This document shows positions 7,935 through 15,586 of a stretch of 64,000 nt of DNA, piece after piece; positions within the stretch are counted from its first letter, which is position 1; each line of letters begins with the position of its first letter. A program made the position numbers and the translations under genes. The notes beneath the pieces were generated by a model. The model did no database searches and was not told the DNA's origin. It worked only from the letters and a program-made list of their open reading frames with translations. The DNA lies in the NCBI GenBank assembly GCA_905215555.1, contig CAJMQU010000021.1:1-64000 (forward strand), read 5' to 3'. This stretch comes from an uncultured bacterium. GTDB lineage: Bacteria; Bacteroidota; Bacteroidia; Bacteroidales; Bacteroidaceae.

Positions 7935-8010
7935 ACTATCTTAATTTATTAATTGATTGCCAAAAATACAAAAAAACCGCAAGCCCTATCAAGAAAAAGA
8001 AGAAAAAAAC

Positions 8011-8018
8011 TACCTTTG
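8011..8018 (+). promoter_or_regulatory. -7 element deciding the start of the RelA/SpoT homologue
   Basis: TACCTTTG (8011-8018) matches TAnnTTTG. Transcription from about 8025 would exclude the upstream in-frame ATG at 7925 and supports ATG 8039 as the translation start. No -33 TTTG at standard spacing is seen. Confidence 0.55.
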
Positions 8019-8038
8019 GGCAACAAAAATGGACGAAT

Positions 8039-10261
8039 ATGGAAAGAGATGAATTTTTCACTACTGAAGAGAAAGAATTGCTCTTCTCTCTCTACAGAAA
8101 ATTATTGCAGTTGACCGGTGAGACATTACAAAAAGGTGACTGTAGGAAATTGAAAACACATCTTATCAACTCTATAAAGGATAACCGCGTTCAACGCGAC
8201 ACTTTCGGACTGAACCCGCTGGTTAAGGATATGCAGACTGCCGTTATCGTTGCCGAAGAAATCGGAATGAAACGGGCATCTATTCTAGGTATCATGCTGC
8301 ACGAAAGCGTGAGAAACGGAGCTTGCACCACCGAAGATGTGCAGGCGACTTTTGGTGAGGATGTAGCCGGTATTATCCGCGGATTGATACGTGTAAACGA
8401 GCTTTACTCCAAGAGTCCGACGATAGAGTCGGAAAACTTCCGCAACCTGCTGCTCTCGTTTGCAGAGGACATGCGCGTAATCCTGATAATGATTGCAGAC
8501 CGCGTGAACATCATGCGGCAAATAAAGGATAGCAAGCATGACGAAGCACGCCGGCAAGTGGCCAATGAAGCTGCATACCTCTATGCTCCCCTCGCCCATA
8601 AATTGGGCTTGTACAAGCTGAAATCGGAACTGGAAGACCTCTCACTAAAATATACGGAAAAAGAGGTTTACTATCACATCAAGGATAAACTAAACGAGAC
8701 AAAAGCCTCCCGTGACAAGTATATTGCCGCCTTCATCACTCCGATGCAGAAAAAACTGGAAGAGGCCGGATTACATTTCCACATAAAGGGACGTACAAAA
8801 TCCATCCACTCCATCTATCAGAAGATGAAGAAGCAGAAATGTCCGTTCGAAGGAGTGTATGATTTGTTCGCCATCCGCATCATTCTGAATTCGCAAGTGG
8901 AAAAAGAGAAACAGGAATGTTGGCAAGCATACTCCATTGTGACGGATATGTATCAGCCTAATCCCAAACGTTTGCGCGACTGGCTGTCCGTGCCCAAGAG
9001 TAACGGTTACGAATCATTGCACATCACCGTGATGGGACCTGAGGGCAAATGGGTAGAGGTACAGATACGTACCGAACGCATGGACGACATTGCCGAACGC
9101 GGTCTTGCCGCCCACTGGCGCTACAAAGGTGTGAAGGGCGAAAACGGACTGGATGAATGGCTGACCTCCGTACGTGAAGCTCTGGAAAACTCGGATAGCA
9201 ACGGATTGGAAGCAATGGATCAGTTCAAGCTGGATTTGTATGAAGATGAAGTATTCGTATTCACTCCGAAAGGTGACCTGTTCAAGCTGGGTAAGGGGGC
9301 TACGGTGCTTGATTTTGCTTTCCACATCCACAGTAAACTGGGGTGCAAGTGCATTGGCGCCAAAGTAAACGGTAAGAATGCGCAGTTACGGCAGGTACTG
9401 AATAGCGGTGACCAAGTGGAAATCATGACATCGAATACACAGACACCCAAGCAGGACTGGCTGAATATCGTAACTTCTTCCAAAGCACGCACCAAGATCC
9501 GCCAGGCATTGAAAGAAATGGCCGCCCGCCAACATGCTTTCGCCAAAGAAACGATAGAACGGAAATTCAAGAACCGGAAAATAGAATATGATGAAGCCGT
9601 AATGATGCGTCTTATAAAGCGTCTCGGCTTCAAGACGGTGACGGATTTTTATCAAAGCATTGCGGATGAAACGCTGGATGTGAATGAAATCATAGACAAA
9701 TATCTGGAACAGCAGAAACGGGAAAATGATGTACATGATGACATTACGTATCGCAGCGCTGAAGGATATAACCTGCAACAGACGCAGAACGATGAAATCA
9801 CCCGTTCGAAAGAAGACGTGCTGGTTATCGACCAGAATCTGAAAGGCCTTGATTTCAAATTGGCACGTTGCTGTAACCCTATTTATGGAGACGACGTGTT
9901 CGGCTTCGTAACAGTGACCGGAGGAATCAAGATACACCGCAGTGATTGCCCCAATGCCACACAGTTGCGTGAACGGTTCGGCTACCGGATTGTAAAAGCG
10001 CGTTGGGCAGGTAAATCGCAAGGCACGCAATACCCGATCACACTCCGCGTAGTGGGACATGATGATATTGGTATTGTGACAAATATCACCTCTATCATTT
10101 CAAAAGAGAATGATATCACCCTGCGTTCCATCGGCATTGACTCACACGACGGACTGTTCTCCGGAACAATGACCATCATGGTGGGTGATACAGGACGACT
10201 GGAAACGCTCATAAAGAAATTGAGAACAGTGAAAGGAGTGAAACAAGTTTCAAGAAACTGA
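8039..10261 (+). CDS. RelA/SpoT homologue, probable (p)ppGpp synthetase with degenerate hydrolase site
   Basis: 740-aa long RSH enzyme making the stringent-response alarmone. Domain order is HD-like (about 25-180), synthetase (about 230-350; YDLFAIRII and SVPKSNGYESLHITV are the GTP/ATP-binding signatures), TGS (about 400-460), zinc-finger/helical region with ARCCNPIYGDD (around 615-625), and ACT (about 670-740). In the HD domain the first metal-ligand His position reads Asn59-Pro60 and the HD pair is His88-Glu89, followed by VRNG instead of a V-x-E-D-T type motif. Asp154 (IADR) is kept. Hydrolase activity is therefore probably lost. The frame is open up to ATG 7925, but the promoter at 8011 favours 8039. 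dgkA follows after 4 nt. Confidence 0.92.
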   Translation: MERDEFFTTEEKELLFSLYRKLLQLTGETLQKGDCRKLKTHLINSIKDNRVQRDTFGLNPLVKDMQTAVIVAEEIGMKRASILGIMLHESVRNGACTTEDVQATFGEDVAGIIRGLIRVNELYSKSPTIESENFRNLLLSFAEDMRVILIMIADRVNIMRQIKDSKHDEARRQVANEAAYLYAPLAHKLGLYKLKSELEDLSLKYTEKEVYYHIKDKLNETKASRDKYIAAFITPMQKKLEEAGLHFHIKGRTKSIHSIYQKMKKQKCPFEGVYDLFAIRIILNSQVEKEKQECWQAYSIVTDMYQPNPKRLRDWLSVPKSNGYESLHITVMGPEGKWVEVQIRTERMDDIAERGLAAHWRYKGVKGENGLDEWLTSVREALENSDSNGLEAMDQFKLDLYEDEVFVFTPKGDLFKLGKGATVLDFAFHIHSKLGCKCIGAKVNGKNAQLRQVLNSGDQVEIMTSNTQTPKQDWLNIVTSSKARTKIRQALKEMAARQHAFAKETIERKFKNRKIEYDEAVMMRLIKRLGFKTVTDFYQSIADETLDVNEIIDKYLEQQKRENDVHDDITYRSAEGYNLQQTQNDEITRSKEDVLVIDQNLKGLDFKLARCCNPIYGDDVFGFVTVTGGIKIHRSDCPNATQLRERFGYRIVKARWAGKSQGTQYPITLRVVGHDDIGIVTNITSIISKENDITLRSIGIDSHDGLFSGTMTIMVGDTGRLETLIKKLRTVKGVKQVSRN

Positions 10262-10265
10262 AAAC

Positions 10266-10625
10266 ATGAAATACGATTTTAAGAAGCAGATCCGCAGTTT
10301 CGGTTATGCCTGGAAAGGAATCCGGCAATGTGTAGGCAAAGAGCAGAATTTGAGTTTTCATCTCATCACTACGGTAGTGGTGACAGCCGCAGGGGGATTC
10401 TTCGGTATCACACGTACAGAGTGGACTATTATTGTGCTTTGCATTGGTGTGGTAATTGCTGCGGAACTGTTCAATACAGCTATTGAGAAATTGGTGGATC
10501 TGGTTTCACCGGAACGTCATCCTATCGCCGGCCAAGTAAAAGACATTGCCGCCGGAGCAGTGCTGGTGTGCGCTGTTGCGGCGGCAATCATCGGGATTAT
10601 CATCTTTGTCCCCTATTTGTTTTAG
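10266..10625 (+). CDS. dgkA: Diacylglycerol/undecaprenol kinase family protein
   Basis: 119-aa inner-membrane lipid kinase of the prokaryotic DgkA family; Gram-positive relatives phosphorylate undecaprenol and Gram-negative ones diacylglycerol, so the substrate is open. Three membrane helices are visible (about 33-50, 56-75, 95-117). The catalytic signature AAELFNTAIEKLVDLV and the following KDIAAGAVL are intact. It follows the RSH gene by 4 nt, so the two are probably co-transcribed, and it is convergent with the MFS gene with a gap of only 5 nt. Confidence 0.92.
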   Translation: MKYDFKKQIRSFGYAWKGIRQCVGKEQNLSFHLITTVVVTAAGGFFGITRTEWTIIVLCIGVVIAAELFNTAIEKLVDLVSPERHPIAGQVKDIAAGAVLVCAVAAAIIGIIIFVPYLF

Positions 10626-10630
10626 ACTTT

Positions 10631-11641
10631 CTATCTCACTCTCTTTTTCTTATAATAAGGATAGGTCAGCAAGAAGTAGAAAGCAAGGGCGACTAAGACA
10701 GCAATACCGATTACTTTATAAATCAACTGAAAATCCGTATAAAAATGGAGTTGTTCATTACCATTATCCGACAGGAAACAGCAGGCTGCCATACCTATCA
10801 GCAGACCGGCATCCATGGATAAATGGCAGGTGGTGTTCGCAGTTCCCCGTTGGCAATGATGTGACAGTTTCACAAATATCTTCGTGAAAGGTATCGTAAG
10901 CACTACCAGAACAACAAGAAAGAACAATATACTGTAATCTCCCTGCTTTATCAGAGGCAATGCCACTCCGGGAACGAAAGCTATCAGCATCAGGTTTATG
11001 GCAGGAAGCCATCCCCGCAACAGCAGGAAACGGTCGAGATTGCAACGGCTCACCCCTATCGGTGCACGGAAAGCTACATATACCCGCAAGGAAAACAATA
11101 TGCTGAATATGCCGCACAAGATAGAAAGGTATGCCACCATGCTGAAACCTTTGAGATAGAACATCCAGATTCCCACCCCTACTCCTGCCAGCATACCCAG
11201 GCGCGCAGCCAGCGCAAAGCCCATGTTTCCGGCACTACGGCGTGAAGAAGCTGTAATATCAATGGCCACTGTGATACCTGCCGTCGTCGCTAATCCGAAA
11301 GCAGCCCCCTGCACAACTGCAAGCAACAGCAGTTTCGGAAAAGTATCGACAAAAACATATCCCAAGGTTGCTCCCAACATCACGAATGTGGAATATACCA
11401 GTACGTGTTTCCGCTTATATTCATCCCCCAGATATGCATGAAACGGCCCTACAAGAAACATCGCCGCTGCAAAGGCCAGAAACATGCTGCCCGCCTGTCC
11501 GGTAGAGATGCCCAGTCGTGACACCATCACCGAAGGAAGTACCGGGAAAAGTGCATATATGGATGCAAAAAGCAGAAAATTGGCAAAACACATCCGCATA
11601 AAGCCCAGTGACCAAAGATTATCAATATTGCTCTTTCTCAT
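10631..11641 (-). CDS. MFS family transporter (compact)
   Basis: 336-aa polytopic membrane protein of the major facilitator superfamily. The N-terminal half is standard: helix 1 (FANFLLFASIYALFPVLP), the loop after helix 2 (GPFHAYLGDEYKRKHVL) and helices 3-6. The C-terminal half is shorter than usual, with about four or five helices, and carries CQRGTANTTCHLSMDAG. Substrate is unknown. Its start codon overlaps the end of panB by 20 nt, so expression is probably coupled to panB; a role in pantothenate or precursor transport is only a guess from that link. Confidence 0.8.
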   Translation of the reverse strand: MRKSNIDNLWSLGFMRMCFANFLLFASIYALFPVLPSVMVSRLGISTGQAGSMFLAFAAAMFLVGPFHAYLGDEYKRKHVLVYSTFVMLGATLGYVFVDTFPKLLLLAVVQGAAFGLATTAGITVAIDITASSRRSAGNMGFALAARLGMLAGVGVGIWMFYLKGFSMVAYLSILCGIFSILFSLRVYVAFRAPIGVSRCNLDRFLLLRGWLPAINLMLIAFVPGVALPLIKQGDYSILFFLVVLVVLTIPFTKIFVKLSHHCQRGTANTTCHLSMDAGLLIGMAACCFLSDNGNEQLHFYTDFQLIYKVIGIAVLVALAFYFLLTYPYYKKKRVR

Positions 11642-12443
11642 TCGGGAAGTCTAAATTCTTCACATCGGATACATAACGGCTGATAGCATCGGTCATCACC
11701 GTATGCAGGTCGGCATAACGGCGCAGAAAACGGGGACGGAAACCATTGTTCATGCCCAGCATATCCTGAATTACCAAAACCTGCCCGTCTACTCCGCTGC
11801 CGGCACCAATACCGATAATAGGAATAGTAAGTTCGCTTGCCACACGTTGTGCCAGAGTAGCAGGGACTTTCTCCAATACGATGGCAAAACAGCCGGCTTC
11901 TTCCAACAAATGAGCATCACGTATCAGCTTATCAGCTTCCGCTTCGTCCTTCGCACGAACAGTGTAAGTACCATATTTATTGATAGATTGCGGCATCAGA
12001 CCGAGGTGTCCCATGATGGGTATGCCAGCGCTGAGGATACGCTTCACTGTACCTATGATTTCTTCGCCACCTTCCAGTTTCAAGGCGTCTGCATGGCTCT
12101 CTTTCATGATGCGGATGGCCGAAGCAAGACCTTCCAGTTCATTACCCTGGTAAGAGCCGAAGGGCATATCAACCACCACCATAGCGCGCTTCACACCACG
12201 GACTACGGATTTGGCGTGATAAATCATTTGGTCGAGGGTGATGGGAAGAGTCGTTACATTACCCGCCATCACGTTACTGGCAGAATCGCCTACAAGAATA
12301 ACATCCATGCCTGCACCATCCACAATCTGAGCCATAGTGTAGTCATAAGACGTCAGCATAGATATCTTTTCGCCTCTCTGTTTCATCTCTATCAGGCGAT
12401 GAGTAGTCACTTTACGAGTGTCATCTGAAATATAACCAGCCAT
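11622..12443 (-). CDS. panB: 3-methyl-2-oxobutanoate hydroxymethyltransferase
   Basis: First committed enzyme of pantothenate synthesis: transfers a hydroxymethyl group from 5,10-methylene-THF to 2-oxoisovalerate, giving ketopantoate, in the cytoplasm. The 273-aa length is normal. Hallmarks are the metal-binding VGDSASNVMAG, VVDMPFGSYQ, the substrate-binding DALKLEGGEEI, GHLGLMPQSI and the catalytic IVLEKVP (Glu). Its likely promoter is the box at 12573-12580, leaving a leader of about 120 nt that is almost entirely an imperfect palindrome (12485-12564). Confidence 0.96.
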   Translation of the reverse strand: MAGYISDDTRKVTTHRLIEMKQRGEKISMLTSYDYTMAQIVDGAGMDVILVGDSASNVMAGNVTTLPITLDQMIYHAKSVVRGVKRAMVVVDMPFGSYQGNELEGLASAIRIMKESHADALKLEGGEEIIGTVKRILSAGIPIMGHLGLMPQSINKYGTYTVRAKDEAEADKLIRDAHLLEEAGCFAIVLEKVPATLAQRVASELTIPIIGIGAGSGVDGQVLVIQDMLGMNNGFRPRFLRRYADLHTVMTDAISRYVSDVKNLDFPNEKEQY

Positions 12444-12484
12444 ATTATTTTAGTTTTTAAGTTTTTGGGTTATCAATTGCTTTT

Positions 12485-12564
12485 TCACCACAGATTACGC
12501 TGATTGGCACGGATTATAGAATATCATATAAATGATCTGTGTAAATCTGTGCAATCTGCTGTGA
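12485..12564. repeat. Palindromic repeat in the panB leader
   Basis: Left arm 12485-12515 (with CACCACAGATTACGC) and right arm 12534-12564 (with GCAATCTGCTGTGA) pair at 22 of 31 positions. The composition matches a widespread Bacteroides extragenic palindrome built on ACAGATTACGC / GCGTAATCTGT words. It lies between the panB promoter and start codon, so it would be transcribed as a long imperfect hairpin in the 5' untranslated leader. Confidence 0.65.
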
Positions 12565-12572
12565 AATCGCCG

Positions 12573-12580
12573 CAAAGGTA
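12573..12580 (-). promoter_or_regulatory. -7 element for panB
   Basis: CAAAGGTA on the plus strand is TACCTTTG on the minus strand, an exact TAnnTTTG match, located between the end of the HAD gene and panB. The -33 is imperfect. Confidence 0.5.
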
Positions 12581-12593
12581 TAACTTTTTCTCT

Positions 12594-13241
12594 TTACTTA
12601 TGCAATTCTGTTAATTTATCGTAAGTGAACCCTTCAAAGTCATCCAGAATGTAATGACACAACGGGGCTATTTCTTCGCGTGAATTGGTTGTAGCCAGAC
12701 CGACAACCGTAGCACCGGAGGCCATTCCGGCTTTCAAGCCATTGAAGGAGTCTTCGAAAACATAAGTTGTTTCCGGTGTGGTACCAAACACTTCCATACC
12801 GAGCAGGAAACAATCCGGTGCAGGCTTGGAAGCGGTGAACATCTCTGCTGTAAGAATACGGTCGAACATATTTTTAATCTCCGGTTTAGCACGATATACC
12901 GCCTCCATCTTCTTATCGTTGGAGCTGGTTACTACAGCCATTCTGACATCGTTGCGGTGGAGATCAGCTATAAAAGCTTCTACACCCGGAATAAAATCGA
13001 AAGACATCTCTTGCTCAAACCGGTCGAGTCCGGCAGTGATTTCCTCCCGCTCTTTAGTCATACCGGGAAAGAAGGTATCATAAATATACATCAGGGTTTG
13101 TCCCTTTACGCGCTTCTCAAGATCTTCCATACCTAAGTAATCTACTCCCATTTTATGCCAGAAGATACTATACTGCGTCTCTGTATCGACAACCACACCG
13201 TCGAAGTCGAAAAGAACGGCAATGTTTTTTGTTTCAGCCAT
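12594..13241 (-). CDS. HAD-superfamily phosphatase / phosphoglucomutase-like
   Basis: 215-aa cytoplasmic haloacid-dehalogenase hydrolase with an alpha-helical cap of the beta-phosphoglucomutase/phosphatase subfamily. Motif I is DFDGVVVDTE (nucleophile Asp and acid/base Asp), motif II is VVTSSN, motif III Lys is in TASKPAPD, and motif IV is VFEDSFNGLKAG. The substrate (small sugar phosphate) cannot be told from sequence. It stands alone between the panB promoter and the divergent MATE gene. Confidence 0.9.
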   Translation of the reverse strand: MAETKNIAVLFDFDGVVVDTETQYSIFWHKMGVDYLGMEDLEKRVKGQTLMYIYDTFFPGMTKEREEITAGLDRFEQEMSFDFIPGVEAFIADLHRNDVRMAVVTSSNDKKMEAVYRAKPEIKNMFDRILTAEMFTASKPAPDCFLLGMEVFGTTPETTYVFEDSFNGLKAGMASGATVVGLATTNSREEIAPLCHYILDDFEGFTYDKLTELHK

Positions 13242-13306
13242 ATAAACTTTCTTTTACCTTATAATGTTAATACCTTATGAATTACGGCACAAAGGTCAGA
13301 ATAATA

Positions 13307-13336
13307 CTTGAACCGAGCAAATATTTCGTAACTTTG
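13307..13336 (+). promoter_or_regulatory. Promoter for the MATE transporter
   Basis: CTTG (13307-13310), 18 nt, then TAACTTTG (13329-13336), close to TTTG-N19-TAnnTTTG. The ATG follows 77 nt downstream at 13414. Confidence 0.55.
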
Positions 13337-13413
13337 CTGCAAATACAGATACGCGGACGGCACGAACCGGAGCGGACGAACGCGGATTCATTACTTTCTT
13401 TAGATTAATAGTT

Positions 13414-14763
13414 ATGGATAATAACCCTTACATATTAGGTACCGAACGTATAGGTAAATTGCTGTTACAGTACTCTATCCCCGCCATCATCGGTATGACG
13501 ATTACTTCGCTGTACAACATCATCGATAGTATTTTCATCGGTCACGGCGTAGGAGCAATGGGTATTGCCGGGTTGGCAATCACTTTCCCGTTGATGAACC
13601 TTGTGGTAGCATTCTGTACATTGGTGTCGGCGGGCGGTTCCACCATTTCCTCTATCCGTCTGGGGCAAAAAGACCTGGACGGGGCGACTGAAGTACTGGG
13701 AAACACACTGATGTTTTGCCTGATTAACGCAGTCGTATTCGGCGGACTTTCCTTCTTGTTTCTGGATGACATATTAAGATTTTTCGGTGCAAGCCGGGAC
13801 ACATTGCCTTATGCGCGTGATTTCATGCAAATCATTCTGGCAGGAACACCCATTACTTATACAATGATCGGACTGAACAACATCATGCGTGCCACGGGAT
13901 ATCCCAAGAAAGCGATGCTGACATCTATGGTGACCGTGGTTTGCAACATCATTCTCGCTCCTATCTTTATTTTCCACTTCGACTGGGGAATACGCGGAGC
14001 AGCCACGGCAACAGTTATTTCACAGTTCATCGGTATGGTATGGGTGGTGAAACACTTCATCGACAAAGACAGTTTCGTTCGTTTCCGTCCGGACTTCTGG
14101 AAGTTGAAAAGACGCATCATCAGCAGTATCTTCTCCATTGGTATGTCTCCATTCCTGATGAATGTATGCGCCTGCGTTATTGTTATTATCATCAACAATT
14201 CACTGCAACGCCACGGAGGCGATATGGCTATCGGAGCTTACGGCATTATCAACCGCTTGCTTACGCTTTATATAATGATTGTATTGGGACTGACTATGGG
14301 TATGCAGCCTATCGTGGGTTACAATTACGGTGCACAGAAACATGACCGCGTGAAACAGACATTGAAACTCAGCATCCTGACGGGTGTCTGCATCACCAGC
14401 AGCGGATTCCTGATCTGCGAATTGTTTCCGTATGCCGTTTCCGCTATCTTCACAAATGATAATGAATTAATTGATATCGCCTCACGGGGAGTACGTATCT
14501 GTGTACTGATGTTCCCGTTGGTAGGTGCACAGATCGTTATCGGCAACTTTTTTCAGAGTATCGGGAAAGCGAAAATCAGTATTTTCCTTTCGCTCACCCG
14601 GCAACTGCTGTATTTGCTTCCCGGTCTGATTTTCTTCCCCCGATTCATCGGACTTGACGGTATATGGACCAGTATGCCGGTAGCTGACTTCTTTGCTTTT
14701 GTGACGGCTCTTATTGTGCTGTGCACATATATCCGGAAGAAAAACAAGGAGAGTATCGCGTAA
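13414..14763 (+). CDS. MATE family efflux transporter
   Basis: 449-aa inner-membrane Na+- or H+-coupled multidrug/toxic compound exporter. About 12 transmembrane helices are arranged as two six-helix halves; family signatures include IPAIIGMTITSLYNIIDSIF in helix 1 and QPIVGYNYGAQKHDRVKQT between helices 7 and 8. Its length is normal for the family and no breaks are seen. It is a single-gene unit with its own promoter; no regulator lies beside it. The substrate is unknown. Confidence 0.93.
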   Translation: MDNNPYILGTERIGKLLLQYSIPAIIGMTITSLYNIIDSIFIGHGVGAMGIAGLAITFPLMNLVVAFCTLVSAGGSTISSIRLGQKDLDGATEVLGNTLMFCLINAVVFGGLSFLFLDDILRFFGASRDTLPYARDFMQIILAGTPITYTMIGLNNIMRATGYPKKAMLTSMVTVVCNIILAPIFIFHFDWGIRGAATATVISQFIGMVWVVKHFIDKDSFVRFRPDFWKLKRRIISSIFSIGMSPFLMNVCACVIVIIINNSLQRHGGDMAIGAYGIINRLLTLYIMIVLGLTMGMQPIVGYNYGAQKHDRVKQTLKLSILTGVCITSSGFLICELFPYAVSAIFTNDNELIDIASRGVRICVLMFPLVGAQIVIGNFFQSIGKAKISIFLSLTRQLLYLLPGLIFFPRFIGLDGIWTSMPVADFFAFVTALIVLCTYIRKKNKESIA

Positions 14764-14806
14764 GTAATTTGCACCATTCTATCAGAGGGCGTAACCTTCA
14801 ACGAAG

Positions 14807-14885
14807 AAAGGTGTAGCCTTAAGTAGTAAAGGGCTACACCATCCTAACCAAAGGGTGTAGCTATCCGACCCGGAAGGCTACACCA
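14807..14885. repeat. GGCTACACC palindromic repeat cluster, copy 1
   Basis: Four words of the type GGTGTAGCC / GGCTACACC occur here. The central 30-nt unit (14832-14861) is a hairpin, GGCTACACC...GGGTGTAGC. A second copy at 49320-49349 matches at 26 of 30 positions, and the four that differ (AACC versus GGTT) are the reverse complement of one another. It lies 3' of the MATE gene and near the 3' end of the permease relic. Confidence 0.7.
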
Positions 14886-14939
14886 TTTTTATTATGCCCT
14901 ACAGATATCTGTCGGCAAGGTAAAAGTGATAAAATGAAC

Positions 14940-15567
14940 TTATTCGCTTTTGATGCTTTGTACGGGATTTTCATTAGCTATATGCCAAGCCTTGAAAATA
15001 ACCAAAAGCACTATAAGCGCCAACAATACCACGCACAGTGATATCCATCATTTTACCCATAGAAAGAGTCTTACCCACCGGTTCTTCGTCACCGAAGAGT
15101 TCGCGTGCCTTACTTTGTGAAAGGAAAGCGTACAAAGGGGTACCCAGTTCCTTCGGATCACCGCGTAATACGTCAAGTCCGATAGTATGGAAGAAGAGTG
15201 TATCTGCAAACATCGGCTGAACATCGTCCAGTTTTTTATCATCGATATAAAATTCAGGCTGATAAAAATTGACCGAAAGACTGGCAGACTCTATCAAGTC
15301 GGGCAATGCTTCCCCAAGGTCGGCGGCAGCAGGGCGAAAGGTGCTGTAATCATACTCCTTATCGGGAATACCGTCCTTCACCCGTCGGCAGCGCATCAAG
15401 GCCACGCACTCCGGATCTTTATAAAAATTCTCGTAACTCAGTTCGTAGGCTATCTGCGAAAAAAGTAGGATACCTATCAGCAGCCCCAGCGTCAAAGACA
15501 TCAACTTAATGAAATTGCTGCCCCGCCCGCGAAGCAAAATCTGAATAGTATAATAAATTTGTCTCAT
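14940..15567 (-). pseudogene. MacB/FtsX-type ABC permease relic with an internal deletion
   Basis: N-terminal part of a third paralogue of the neighbouring permeases: the first helix (LLRGRGSNFIKLMSLTLGL) and the start of the periplasmic domain up to MMDITVRG are clear. After that the frame runs into a short nonsense end (GYFQGLAYS, stop at 14974). In the +1 frame the same DNA encodes the last roughly 29 residues of a full-length permease, ending AWHIANENPVQSIKSE with a stop at 14940-14942; the intact paralogues end ENPVNSIKSE. So about 570 codons were deleted and the two ends joined out of frame. The 197-aa open frame (14974-15567) is probably non-functional. Confidence 0.88.
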
Positions 15568-15586
15568 AATTTCTCTTGTTCCTTAT

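Noticed and set aside
9386..10060. 224-aa minus-strand frame inside the RSH gene
   Set aside because: Antisense to the TGS to ACT region of an intact enzyme, with no domain match.
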